Shown: positions 7,345 through 15,423, counted from the stretch's first letter. The stretch: 16,586 nucleotides of DNA from JALZAA01 sp046727755 (GCA_046727755.1 JBKPDG010000206.1:1-16586); one strand, 5' to 3'. The notes: generated by a model from the sequence alone, not told the origin. Numbers and translations are program-made.

Positions 7345-7391
7345 ACGATGCGTACCTGGCCCTGAATTGTTCCGGGTGAGGTACGCATCGT
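7345..7391. terminator. Perfect 13-bp hairpin between convergent genes, candidate bidirectional terminator
   Basis: ACGATGCGTACCT (7345-7357) is exactly complementary to AGGTACGCATCGT (7379-7391), with a 21-nt loop that can add an inner CCC/GGG pairing. It begins 3 nt after the stop of the HAD-FAM151 gene and ends 5 nt before the stop of the convergent dehydrogenase gene, so it can serve both transcripts. There is no T-tract on either side. Confidence 0.65.
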
Positions 7392-7396
7392 GCTCG

Positions 7397-8140
7397 CTAG
7401 CCCCAGCCGGAGCTCGCGCCCTGCACCATGCCGAACGGGCCGGTGGGCCACCGGAAGCAGTCCATCATCAGCTGGTCGACGTCGTCGGCGGTGGCGATGC
7501 CCTCGCTCACGACCTTCTGCGCCTCGGCGACCATGGCGAAGTAGACGCGGTTCGCCACGAAGCCCCATGCCATCGGCGTGTCCTTGACGACGACCGGGTT
7601 CTTGCCGCACTTCGTCGCGACGTCGCGGACCGCCGCGACGGTCTCGTCGCTGGTCTCACGGGTCGAGACGACCTCGGCCAGGCGCATTACGGGCGCCGGC
7701 GACGCCCAGTGCCAGCCGATCACGCGGTCGGCGCGGTCGGTCGCTGCCGCCAGGCCCGCGATCGCGAAGCCGGACGTGTTCGACGCGAGGATCGTCGTGT
7801 CGGGCGCGGCCCGGTCGAGGTCCCGGAACACACGCACCTTCAGCTCGAGGCGCTCGGGCACCGCCTCGACCACGAGATCGGTGGCCGCAGCCTCCTCGAA
7901 CGACTCCGTGAACATGAGGCGCCCCAGCGCAGCGTCGGCCTCATCGCGCGTCACCTTCCCGCGCTCGACCCCTCGCTCCAGCCCGTAGCGCCCGGTCGTG
8001 ACGTGCTCGCGAGCCGCATCGAGCGCGCCCGCGTCGACGTCGTAACAGACCGTCTCGTACCCGGCCGTCGCCGTCACCTGCGCGATCCCGCTGCCCATCA
8101 CGCCCGCCCCGAGCACGCCGATGCGCTGGACCGCGCTCAT
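7397..8140 (-). CDS. 3-hydroxyacyl-CoA dehydrogenase (3-hydroxybutyryl-CoA type), short C-terminus
   Basis: This enzyme family oxidises 3-hydroxyacyl-CoA to 3-ketoacyl-CoA with NAD(P)+. The Rossmann motif GAGVMGSG is at 11-18. SNTS at 120-123, His144 in GWHWASPAP, Glu156 in RLAEVV and Asn197 in VANRV match the active-site region. The usual HFFNP segment is HWASP here. The protein is only 247 residues and stops right after TGPFGMVQG, in the C-terminal helical domain, so about 35-40 residues normally found in the family are absent. No other frame restores them, since the hairpin and a convergent gene follow at once. It may be a genuine short subfamily or a truncation. The ATG start overlaps the stop of the upstream reductase gene (ATGA), which indicates coupled translation. 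Confidence 0.85.
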   Translation of the reverse strand: MSAVQRIGVLGAGVMGSGIAQVTATAGYETVCYDVDAGALDAAREHVTTGRYGLERGVERGKVTRDEADAALGRLMFTESFEEAAATDLVVEAVPERLELKVRVFRDLDRAAPDTTILASNTSGFAIAGLAAATDRADRVIGWHWASPAPVMRLAEVVSTRETSDETVAAVRDVATKCGKNPVVVKDTPMAWGFVANRVYFAMVAEAQKVVSEGIATADDVDQLMMDCFRWPTGPFGMVQGASSGWG

Positions 8141-9171
8141 TCAGCAACCTTGACGATCAGCTTGCCCTTGTTCTCGCCGGTGAACAGCCGGCGGAAGGCG
8201 CTGGGGGCGTTCTCGAGGCCGTCGATGATGTCCTCGGCGTAACGGATGCGGCCTTCTTGCACCCACTGCCCGAGCTGGAGGATGGCGTCGAGGAACCGGT
8301 CGCGGTAGTCGAGCAGGATGAACCCCTCCACCCGGCCCCGCTGCGGAATGAGATTGAGGAAGTTGCGCGGCCCCGGCGACAGCTCGGCCGTGTCGTACTG
8401 CGAGATCGCCCCGCACAACGCGATGCGGGCGTGCAGGTTGATCTGCGCGAGCACCTCGTCGAGGATCTCGCCGCCGACGTTGTCGAAGAACACGTCGATA
8501 CCGTCCCGGCAGGTCTCGCGCAACCGCGCGCTCACATCGTCTGCCTTGTAGTCGATGCACGCGTCGAAACCGAGCTCGTCTGTGACCCAGGCGCACTTCT
8601 CCGGCCCGCCCGCGATGCCCACCACGCGGCAGCCGATGATCTTGCCGATCTGGCCGGCGACCGATCCGACCGCTCCCGCCGCCCCCGACACGACCACCGT
8701 CTCGCCCTCCTTCGGCCGCGCGACGTCGAACATGCCGAAGTAGGCAGTGAGGCCGGTGACGCCGTACACGCTGAGATACGCGGTGATCGGGTCCTGGCGG
8801 GGAACGGTCATCATCCCCTCGGGGCCGGCACGGGCGATGAAGTAGTCGGACCACCGCATCATCCCGAACACGAGGTCACCCTCGTTGTAAGCGGCGGTCC
8901 GCGACTGGACGACCTCGCCCAGTCCTCCGGCGCGCATGACGTCACCGACGTGGATGCCGGGCACGTACGTGTCGATCCCGTTCATCCACACCCGGATCGC
9001 GGGGTCGAGCGAGAGGTACAACGTGCGCACGAGCGCCTCACCGTCGGCCGGTTCGGGGACGGGCACCTCGAGCAGCTCGAAGTCGCTCTCCTGACACGTG
9101 CCGGCGGGATGTGAAGCCATTTTGATCACGCGTTGCGTCGCCGCCACCGCCCTGCCCGCCGTGTCGGTCAC
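8137..9171 (-). CDS. NADP-dependent oxidoreductase, CurA/PTGR-type (MDR superfamily)
   Basis: The 344-residue product belongs to the zinc-independent medium-chain reductases that reduce the alpha,beta double bond of enones (prostaglandin reductase, curcumin reductase CurA). The N-terminal segment YLSLDPAIRVWMN is typical of that clade. The nucleotide-binding loop SGAAGAVGS is at 162-170, and IDYK at 206-209 marks the NADP-specific group. FDNVGGEILDEVL and the C-terminal FTGENKGKLIVKV also fit. The GTG at 9171 overlaps the stop of the upstream metalloprotease gene (GTGA) and gives the family length. An upstream extension to 9261 would only re-read the neighbour. The downstream dehydrogenase overlaps by ATGA. 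Substrate is unknown; shared use in acyl-CoA or terpenoid breakdown is an inference. Confidence 0.9.
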   Translation of the reverse strand: MTDTAGRAVAATQRVIKMASHPAGTCQESDFELLEVPVPEPADGEALVRTLYLSLDPAIRVWMNGIDTYVPGIHVGDVMRAGGLGEVVQSRTAAYNEGDLVFGMMRWSDYFIARAGPEGMMTVPRQDPITAYLSVYGVTGLTAYFGMFDVARPKEGETVVVSGAAGAVGSVAGQIGKIIGCRVVGIAGGPEKCAWVTDELGFDACIDYKADDVSARLRETCRDGIDVFFDNVGGEILDEVLAQINLHARIALCGAISQYDTAELSPGPRNFLNLIPQRGRVEGFILLDYRDRFLDAILQLGQWVQEGRIRYAEDIIDGLENAPSAFRRLFTGENKGKLIVKVAE

Positions 9172-10466
9172 GTCGTCTGCTCCGGAAGTTCGATCCGGGC
9201 CAGCCACAGGCCGGGCGCGTCGAGCTCGGCCGGCGTCGGCAACATCCGCTCGGATTCCCACAGCCGGTTGAGGCCCTCGGGCCCGGCCCGCTCGACGACG
9301 CCCCTGCAGAACGCCGCTCCCTGCTCGTAGTGGTGGCGCTCGAGCTTCAGGCCGAGCAGACCTTCGATGAACACCTCCGCCTCGCCCCGCTCGACCCGGT
9401 GGCGTTGCATCGCCTCGTGGATCTGCCCGAACGACGGGATGAGCTTCTCGCCGACGCGTTCGAGCACCGAGTCGGCGTACCCCTCGAGCACCGCCGTCAG
9501 CTGCTGGAGCCGCCGGCGGGGCTCGTCCTGGCGCGGCGACTGCATCGCGCCGAGCAGGGCGTCCGGGTCCTCGGCGATCGATCCGAGCGTCGACGGGTCG
9601 TTCGGGTCGACGGCTCCGAAGCGGTCCTCGAGCGCGCTCGGATCCACCTCATACGCCGACACGTATTCGGTCGATAGACGTACGAGACGGTCACGCACCC
9701 AGGGCACAGATCGCTCGGCCGCGTGTACGACCTCGTGGAGCGCGAGGTAAAAACGGAGGTCGGCGCGTTCGAGCGACCACGCCTCTTCGAACGCGTCGAT
9801 GTTCTGCACGACGAAGCAGAGGCTCGGTTCGTCGCTCGTCGGGAGCGGCAGGTCGTAACGCCCGAGCGCGTGCTGCGCCAGGTAACCGATCATCGAACCG
9901 GCCTGCATGCCGAGCAGCGCCGGCGCCAGCATCTGCATCATCCCGCCCAGCATCTCGGGCCCGAACGGGCCCGCTCCGGGCTGGCCACCGGGCGCTCCCG
10001 GCGCACCGGATTCGAGCTCACCTGGTTCGGGGCCGGCGTCCCGCATCACCTGACCGAGCGTCGTGGCGAGCGCCTCGAGGACAGGCCGGAGTGCGTCCAG
10101 ATGGAGGTTCGCCCAGCCTTGCGGACCGAGCGTGCGCATCGGGGCCACGAACGTCGCCGGCAGATCGCTCTCGGACACGACATGCGTCTGCGCGGCGCGC
10201 ATCAGCTCGTCGAGCTGCTCGTGCGCGGCGGGATCGATCGGACGCTCGGTTCCCCCCTCGACCGCGACCCACGCCGCGATCTGACGCGCCACGTCCCAGT
10301 TGATCGGCCCCTGCGACTGGAGCATGCGCATGAGCTGGGCGAGGTCGAAGCCGCCGCCACCGAACGGCATCCCCGGAGGAACGGATGACGGCTGCGGCTC
10401 GGGTTCGTCGCGCTTGTCGGGTTTGCCGGGCTCGTCGGGGTCGCCAGGTTGAGGCCGGTCCGTCAC
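9168..10466 (-). CDS. Zinc-dependent metalloprotease, DUF2342 / zincin_2 family
   Basis: The 432-residue protein fits the actinobacterial DUF2342 family of predicted zincin metalloproteases, one branch of which is annotated as F420-biosynthesis associated. The zinc motif HEVVH is at 244-248, followed by the family VPW segment at 254-256. A downstream EGYAD at 328-332 occupies the place where the family usually has an EGH-type third-ligand region. The N-terminal 35 residues are acidic and proline-rich, probably disordered. Residues 150-170 are a Gly/Pro linker before the alanine- and methionine-rich helix LGGMMQMLAPALLGMQAG. The GTG start at 10466 follows a TAGACT box with a 6-nt gap, so the message is probably leaderless. 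It heads a three-gene overlapping set. Its physiological substrate is unknown. Confidence 0.87.
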   Translation of the reverse strand: MTDRPQPGDPDEPGKPDKRDEPEPQPSSVPPGMPFGGGGFDLAQLMRMLQSQGPINWDVARQIAAWVAVEGGTERPIDPAAHEQLDELMRAAQTHVVSESDLPATFVAPMRTLGPQGWANLHLDALRPVLEALATTLGQVMRDAGPEPGELESGAPGAPGGQPGAGPFGPEMLGGMMQMLAPALLGMQAGSMIGYLAQHALGRYDLPLPTSDEPSLCFVVQNIDAFEEAWSLERADLRFYLALHEVVHAAERSVPWVRDRLVRLSTEYVSAYEVDPSALEDRFGAVDPNDPSTLGSIAEDPDALLGAMQSPRQDEPRRRLQQLTAVLEGYADSVLERVGEKLIPSFGQIHEAMQRHRVERGEAEVFIEGLLGLKLERHHYEQGAAFCRGVVERAGPEGLNRLWESERMLPTPAELDAPGLWLARIELPEQTT

Positions 10467-10472
10467 GCGGCC

Positions 10473-10478
10473 AGTCTA
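10473..10478 (-). promoter_or_regulatory. -10 box (TAGACT) of a probable leaderless promoter
   Basis: TAGACT on the minus strand, six bases (GGCCGC), then the GTG start of the metalloprotease gene at 10466: this is the spacing expected when transcription starts on the start codon. A TGAC core (10502-10499) lies about 20 nt upstream as a possible -35. The box overlaps the first base of the ATG of the divergent SDR gene. Confidence 0.55.
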
Positions 10479-11521
10479 TGGACGTGGTTGCGATTGCCGT
10501 CACCGGCGCGTCGGGGCTCGTTGGTCAGCGGCTGCTCCCGCGCCTCGCCGACGAAGATCGGGTGACGCGCCTCATCGGCCTCGACGTTCGCGACCCTCGC
10601 CGCCGGGTGCGGAACCTCGAGTTCCAGCGGGTTGACATCGGCGGCGCCGAGCTCAAGCCGTTGCTCGAGGGGGTCGAGGTGCTCGTCCACCTGGCCACGG
10701 TCGTCGACCCGATACCCGACGAGGCGCTCATGGCGCGCGTCAACGTCGAGGGCACCCGGCGCGTCCTCGACGCCGCCGCCGCCGTCGGCGTACGGAAGGT
10801 CATTCGCGTCTCGAGCGCCGCCGTGTACGGAGCCTGGCCCAACAACCCCTTGCCCCTGACGGAAGACGCCACGCTGCGGCCGAACCCTGGGTTCGCACCC
10901 GCCGTGCACGCCGCCGAGGTCGAGCGCCTCCTCGGCGAGTGGCGCGACCAGCACCCCGCCGTCACCGTCACCACGCTGCGCTCGGCGCCCGTGCTCGGCG
11001 CCGGCGCCGAGCGGCTCCCGTCGCGCCTGCTCCTCGGCCGGCCGCCCCTGCGCGTCCGGGGCGCCAGTCCGCCGGTGCAGGTCGTCCACGTCGACGACCT
11101 GGTCGACGCCCTCCTGCTCGCGGTCGGGAACGACCTCCCCGGCACGTACAACGTCGCCGCCGACGGGTGGCTCGCCTCCGACGACGCCCGGGCGCTCCTG
11201 TCCCGGTCGCTCCTCCCGGCGCTGCCGGCGGAGCTCCTCGGGCGGATGTTGCAACGGCTGTGGGCGAGCGGTCTCGGCGACATCCCGCCCACCGTCGTGC
11301 CCTACCTCGTCCACCCGTGGGTCGTCGCCAATGATCGCCTGCGCGCCGCCGGCTGGCATCCGAACCACACCAACGAAGAGGCCATCATCGAGGGTCTCGA
11401 CTCGCTGCCGCCCGTCTCCCATGCGGTGCGCTACATCGCCGCCGCCGCGCTCTCCGCAACGCTCGGGACCGCGGTCGGCCTGCTGATTCGCCACCGACGC
11501 AGGCGCGCCGCTACGCGCTAG
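10478..11521 (+). CDS. Extended SDR (NAD-dependent epimerase/dehydratase-like) with C-terminal membrane helix
   Basis: The 347-residue product is an extended short-chain dehydrogenase. TGASGLVG at 9-16 is the NAD(P)-binding glycine motif; VSSAAVYG at 111-118 supplies the catalytic-serine segment, and VVHVDDLVDALL at 202-213 is typical. The YxxxK active site is missing: in the aligned segment GFAPAVHAAEVERLL the tyrosine is Pro141 and the lysine is Ala145. Redox catalysis of the usual kind is therefore unlikely; a binding or scaffold role is possible. Residues about 319-337 form a hydrophobic helix followed by a strongly basic tail (RHRRRRAATR), suggesting membrane attachment. The ATG at 10478 has no clear ribosome binding site; a GTG at 10484 is an alternative. 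Only 11 nt separate it from the divergent metalloprotease start. Confidence 0.82.
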   Translation: MDVVAIAVTGASGLVGQRLLPRLADEDRVTRLIGLDVRDPRRRVRNLEFQRVDIGGAELKPLLEGVEVLVHLATVVDPIPDEALMARVNVEGTRRVLDAAAAVGVRKVIRVSSAAVYGAWPNNPLPLTEDATLRPNPGFAPAVHAAEVERLLGEWRDQHPAVTVTTLRSAPVLGAGAERLPSRLLLGRPPLRVRGASPPVQVVHVDDLVDALLLAVGNDLPGTYNVAADGWLASDDARALLSRSLLPALPAELLGRMLQRLWASGLGDIPPTVVPYLVHPWVVANDRLRAAGWHPNHTNEEAIIEGLDSLPPVSHAVRYIAAAALSATLGTAVGLLIRHRRRRAATR

Positions 11522-11533
11522 GCGCGCTGTTCG

Positions 11534-12646
<1,113 letters not shown>

Positions 12647-12674
12647 CGTGTCGGGGTCGCCCGCACCCGGCAAA

Positions 12675-13838
12675 TCATTGCGTGTTGCCCGGGCCGGCAG
12701 GCACAGAGCCCGCGGTTGCGCCGGCGTCCTGCTGGTCGCCGAGCTCGAGGCTGACGCGCCGCTTGCCGCGGTCGCGATACACGGTGACGTTGAGGCGCTC
12801 GCCCGGCTTGCGCCGTCCGGCTTCGCTCATCAGCTGCGCAACGCTCGAGATCGCGGTCGTCGATCCTGCCTTCCCGACCTCGACGATCACGTCTCCCTGC
12901 GCGAGCCCGGCCTGTTCGGCGGGGCTCCCGGGTACGACACCTTGCACGCGCGCCCCGCCTCCGACGCGGTCGGTGTCGTCAGTGGCCCAGACGCCGATCC
13001 AGCCGTGCTCGGCGCTCCCGCGTGCGGTGAGCTGCGCGGCGACGTCGCGCGCCTGGTCGATCGGCAGGGCCAGCCCCGCGGTGGAAGAGTCCGGCGGAAC
13101 GACCAAGATCCCGACGACCTCGCCACGCGAGTTGACGAGGGCGCCACCCGAGTGCTCGCCGCCGGCGGTCACGTCGGTCTCGATCAGGCCCGGCACGGAG
13201 ACGCCGTCGCCCCACACGAACGCGCGGTTGAACGCGCCGATCGCGCCGACGTCGACCCAGCGACGACGTCCCGAACCCGAGGCCGCCACGCCGACGACTT
13301 CCTGACCCACTTGGAGCTCGACCGACGCGCCCAGCGGCGCCGGGTGCACGCGTGCGGTATCAACCGTGAGGAGGGCGAGGTCGCTGACAGGATCGGTCGC
13401 GGTCACGGTTGCGGGCATCGTTCGACCGTCGGCGGTGATGACGGACACGGCTTCCGCGCCGTCGACGGTGTGCGCGGTCGTGAGGACTCTGTTGGCCTGC
13501 GTGCAGACTCCGGATGCGCGTCCGGTGTCGTCGCCGCGTGCGGCGCGTACAGCGACGACACTCGGCGCGAGCGAGGCCACGATCCGCTGCACCGCCCCGC
13601 CGCGCACCGGCTGTGCCGGCCGGTTCGAGTCGTTGACCGTCATGACGGCGACGACTCCGGCCACCGCGGCCACCACGGCCACACCGGCGGTGAGGGCCAC
13701 CCATCGACCGCGTCGCGACGGCCGAGGCCGGCCGGTCGCGACGAACGACGCCATCTCGGTGGGGTGCACCCAGTTCCGATCCGACGGATCGGGCGGCGGC
13801 CCGCCGGCGCGCTCGTCCTCCGGGTCGTCACCGGGCAT
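12675..13838 (-). CDS. HtrA/DegP-like membrane-anchored serine protease with PDZ domain
   Basis: The 387-residue product begins with an acidic, proline-rich cytoplasmic segment containing WVHPTEMASF at 23-32, then a single transmembrane helix at about 46-67. The trypsin-like domain lies outside the membrane and has a complete triad: His123 in TTAHTV, Asp153 in DPVSDLALL and Ser230 in GGEHSGG, where many HtrA proteins have GNSGG. A PDZ domain spans about 280-368 (VQGVVPGSPAEQAGLAQGDVI). HtrA-type proteases degrade or monitor misfolded envelope proteins. The ATG at 13838 is preceded by TACACT at 7-nt spacing, which suggests a leaderless transcript. The frame runs 59 codons further upstream, but that part overlaps the divergent moaE. 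The siroheme decarboxylase gene follows 28 nt later. Confidence 0.9.
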   Translation of the reverse strand: MPGDDPEDERAGGPPPDPSDRNWVHPTEMASFVATGRPRPSRRGRWVALTAGVAVVAAVAGVVAVMTVNDSNRPAQPVRGGAVQRIVASLAPSVVAVRAARGDDTGRASGVCTQANRVLTTAHTVDGAEAVSVITADGRTMPATVTATDPVSDLALLTVDTARVHPAPLGASVELQVGQEVVGVAASGSGRRRWVDVGAIGAFNRAFVWGDGVSVPGLIETDVTAGGEHSGGALVNSRGEVVGILVVPPDSSTAGLALPIDQARDVAAQLTARGSAEHGWIGVWATDDTDRVGGGARVQGVVPGSPAEQAGLAQGDVIVEVGKAGSTTAISSVAQLMSEAGRRKPGERLNVTVYRDRGKRRVSLELGDQQDAGATAGSVPAGPGNTQ

Positions 13839-13845
13839 GTGACGG

Positions 13846-13851
13846 AGTGTA
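13846..13851 (-). promoter_or_regulatory. -10 box (TACACT) of a probable leaderless promoter
   Basis: TACACT on the minus strand is followed by seven bases (CCGTCAC) and then the ATG of the HtrA-like gene at 13838. This places the expected transcription start at or next to the A of the start codon. No convincing -35 was seen. Confidence 0.5.
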
Positions 13852-13907
13852 CGGCCGCGTTCTTCGCGACTGGCCGCGCCCTCGCGGTCGCCAGTGGAGT
13901 GTCCGGC

Positions 13908-13912
13908 GGGAG
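13908..13912 (+). promoter_or_regulatory. Shine-Dalgarno site of moaE
   Basis: GGGAG lies 8 nt before the ATG at 13921 and favours it over the in-frame GTG at 13894, which would add nine residues not typical of MoaE. Confidence 0.55.
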
Positions 13913-13920
13913 TCGGTACG

Positions 13921-14409
13921 ATGACTTGCGTGCTCGCGCCCCCTGACGGACGCGACTGGGTTGGTCTCACGTCGCTGCCGCTTCCCGTCGAAGCCGCCAA
14001 CACCTGGGTCGCCACGCCGGGGAGCGGCGCCGTCGTGTCCTTCCTCGGCGTCGTGCGCGAGCACTCCGATGGCCGGCCCGGCGTGCGCGGCTTGACCTAC
14101 GAGGCGTACGAAGAAGAAGCGACGCGCCGGCTCACCGAGATCGCGGACGAGCTGCACCGGCGCTGGCCCGACGTCGAGCGCGCCGCGCTCCTGCACCGGG
14201 TCGGCGACCTCGCTCTCTCTGAGCCGTCCGTGGCTGTCGTGGTCTCGGCGCCGCACCGGGCCGAGGCCTTCGAGGCGGCCCGGTTCGGCATCGACACCCT
14301 GAAGGAGACCGTGCCGATCTGGAAGCGGGAGCACTGGGCGGGCGGCTCGGAGTGGTCCGAGCACGCCAACGCGGTCCGGCCCGTCCGCGGCTCGACGCGG
14401 GCCGGGTGA
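13921..14409 (+). CDS. moaE: Molybdopterin synthase catalytic subunit MoaE
   Basis: MoaE transfers sulfur from thiocarboxylated MoaD to precursor Z (cyclic pyranopterin monophosphate) to form molybdopterin. The 162-residue product has the family length and motifs: VVSFLGVVREHSDGR at 38-52, LTYEAYEEEA at 58-67, LHRVGDLALSEPSVAVVVSAPHR at 91-113 and IDTLKETVPIWKRE at 124-137. Lys128 and Lys135 correspond to the conserved lysines of the active site. No moaD or other cofactor gene is visible in the window, so its MoaD partner must be encoded elsewhere. The mreB homologue begins just six bases after its stop codon, in the same frame, indicating shared transcription. Confidence 0.95.
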   Translation: MTCVLAPPDGRDWVGLTSLPLPVEAANTWVATPGSGAVVSFLGVVREHSDGRPGVRGLTYEAYEEEATRRLTEIADELHRRWPDVERAALLHRVGDLALSEPSVAVVVSAPHRAEAFEAARFGIDTLKETVPIWKREHWAGGSEWSEHANAVRPVRGSTRAG

Positions 14410-14411
14410 TC
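14405..14411 (+). promoter_or_regulatory. Extended Shine-Dalgarno-like site for mreB, overlapping the moaE stop
   Basis: GGTGATC matches the 3' part of the extended Shine-Dalgarno consensus (GGAGGTGATC). Its GG ends 9 nt before the CTG at 14416, a normal aligned spacing. It spans the moaE stop codon and supports initiation at the CTG. Confidence 0.45.
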
Positions 14412-14415
14412 GACC

Positions 14416-15423
14416 CTGGCGCGTGACCTCGCCATCGACCTGGGCACTGCGAACACGCTCGTCTACTCACGCGGCGAAGGCATCATCGTCAACGAGCCGA
14501 CGGTCATCGCGCTCAACAGTCGCAGCAACGAGGTGCTTGCGGTCGGTCACGAGGCGTGGCAGATGATCGGGCGCACACCGGGCTACATCGTCGCCGTCCG
14601 TCCTCTGCGCGGTGGCGCGATTACCGACTTCGAGATCACCGAGCGCCTGCTCCGCGTTCTGTTCCAGCGTGCCGGGGTGTCGCGCATCTACCGCACGCGT
14701 GTCCTCATCTGCGTGCCATCGGCGATCACGCACGTCGAGCAACGCGCGGTGCTCGAAGCGGCGCGACGCGCCGGCGCCGCGCAGACGTTCCTCATCGATC
14801 AACCGATGGCAGCCGCCATCGGCGCGTCGCTCCCGATCCACGAACCACTCGGCAACATGATCGTCGACGTCGGTGGCGGGACCTCCGAGGTTGCAGTCAT
14901 CTCGTTGGGCGGCGTGGTGGCGCTCGAGGCGGTCCGCGTCGGTGGCTTCGACATGGACGCCGCCATCCAGTCATACGTACGACGCGAGTACGGCGTCGTG
15001 ATCGGTGAGCGAACGGGTGAGGAGATCAAGTTCGCCATCGGATCCGCGTTCCCGAGCGGCGATCAGTACAAGGCCGAGGTCCGCGGGCGCGATCTGACGA
15101 CCGGTACCGCCAAGATGATCGTGCTCAGCCCGGAGGAGGTGCGCGAGGCCGTCGACGAGCCCGTACGGGCCATCCTCGAGATCATCGTGCGCGCCCTCGG
15201 TCAGACGCCGCCCGAGCTCGCGCAGGACCTCATCCTCCAGGGCGTCCACCTCGTCGGGGGAGGCGGCATGCTGCGCGGCATGGATCAACGCATCTCGAAC
15301 GAGACGGCGCTGCCCGTCCACCTCGTCGACGCCCCGCTCGAGTGCGTCGTGCACGGCGCCGGCCGCTGCCTCGAGAGCTTCGACCGCCTCAAAGAGATGT
15401 TCATGGACCGCCCGCGCGCGTGA
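14416..15423 (+). CDS. mreB: Rod shape-determining protein MreB, apparent CTG start
   Basis: MreB is the bacterial actin homologue that polymerises under the membrane and guides peptidoglycan synthesis. The full family N-terminus, ARDLAIDLGTANTLVY, is encoded right after a CTG at 14416. No in-frame ATG, GTG or TTG exists between the moaE stop and a GTG at 14533, which would delete the phosphate-1 loop. Translation from CTG gives 335 residues, the usual length. Phosphate 1 is DLGTANT at 9-15, phosphate 2 is DVGGGTSEVAVISLGG at 151-166, and the adenosine region is VGGGGMLRGMD at 280-290. The usual LIEEPMAAAIG segment reads LIDQPMAAAIG (Asp128, Gln129), placing Gln where the hydrolysis-linked Glu is expected. 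No mreC or mreD follows. Identity is certain; the start codon is an inference. Confidence 0.9.
   Translation: MARDLAIDLGTANTLVYSRGEGIIVNEPTVIALNSRSNEVLAVGHEAWQMIGRTPGYIVAVRPLRGGAITDFEITERLLRVLFQRAGVSRIYRTRVLICVPSAITHVEQRAVLEAARRAGAAQTFLIDQPMAAAIGASLPIHEPLGNMIVDVGGGTSEVAVISLGGVVALEAVRVGGFDMDAAIQSYVRREYGVVIGERTGEEIKFAIGSAFPSGDQYKAEVRGRDLTTGTAKMIVLSPEEVREAVDEPVRAILEIIVRALGQTPPELAQDLILQGVHLVGGGGMLRGMDQRISNETALPVHLVDAPLECVVHGAGRCLESFDRLKEMFMDRPRA

Noticed and set aside
7397..7480. Frameshift as the cause of the short dehydrogenase
   Set aside because: The other minus-strand frames downstream contain no matching C-terminal domain; only the hairpin and the end of a convergent gene follow.
9168..10466. 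Evidence for an F420 biosynthesis cluster
   Set aside because: One branch of the metalloprotease family is labelled F420-associated, but no fbiA, fbiB, fbiC or fbiD gene is present here.
14533..15423. mreB starting at the GTG at 14533
   Set aside because: This would remove the first 39 residues, including the DLGTANT nucleotide-binding loop that is clearly encoded upstream.
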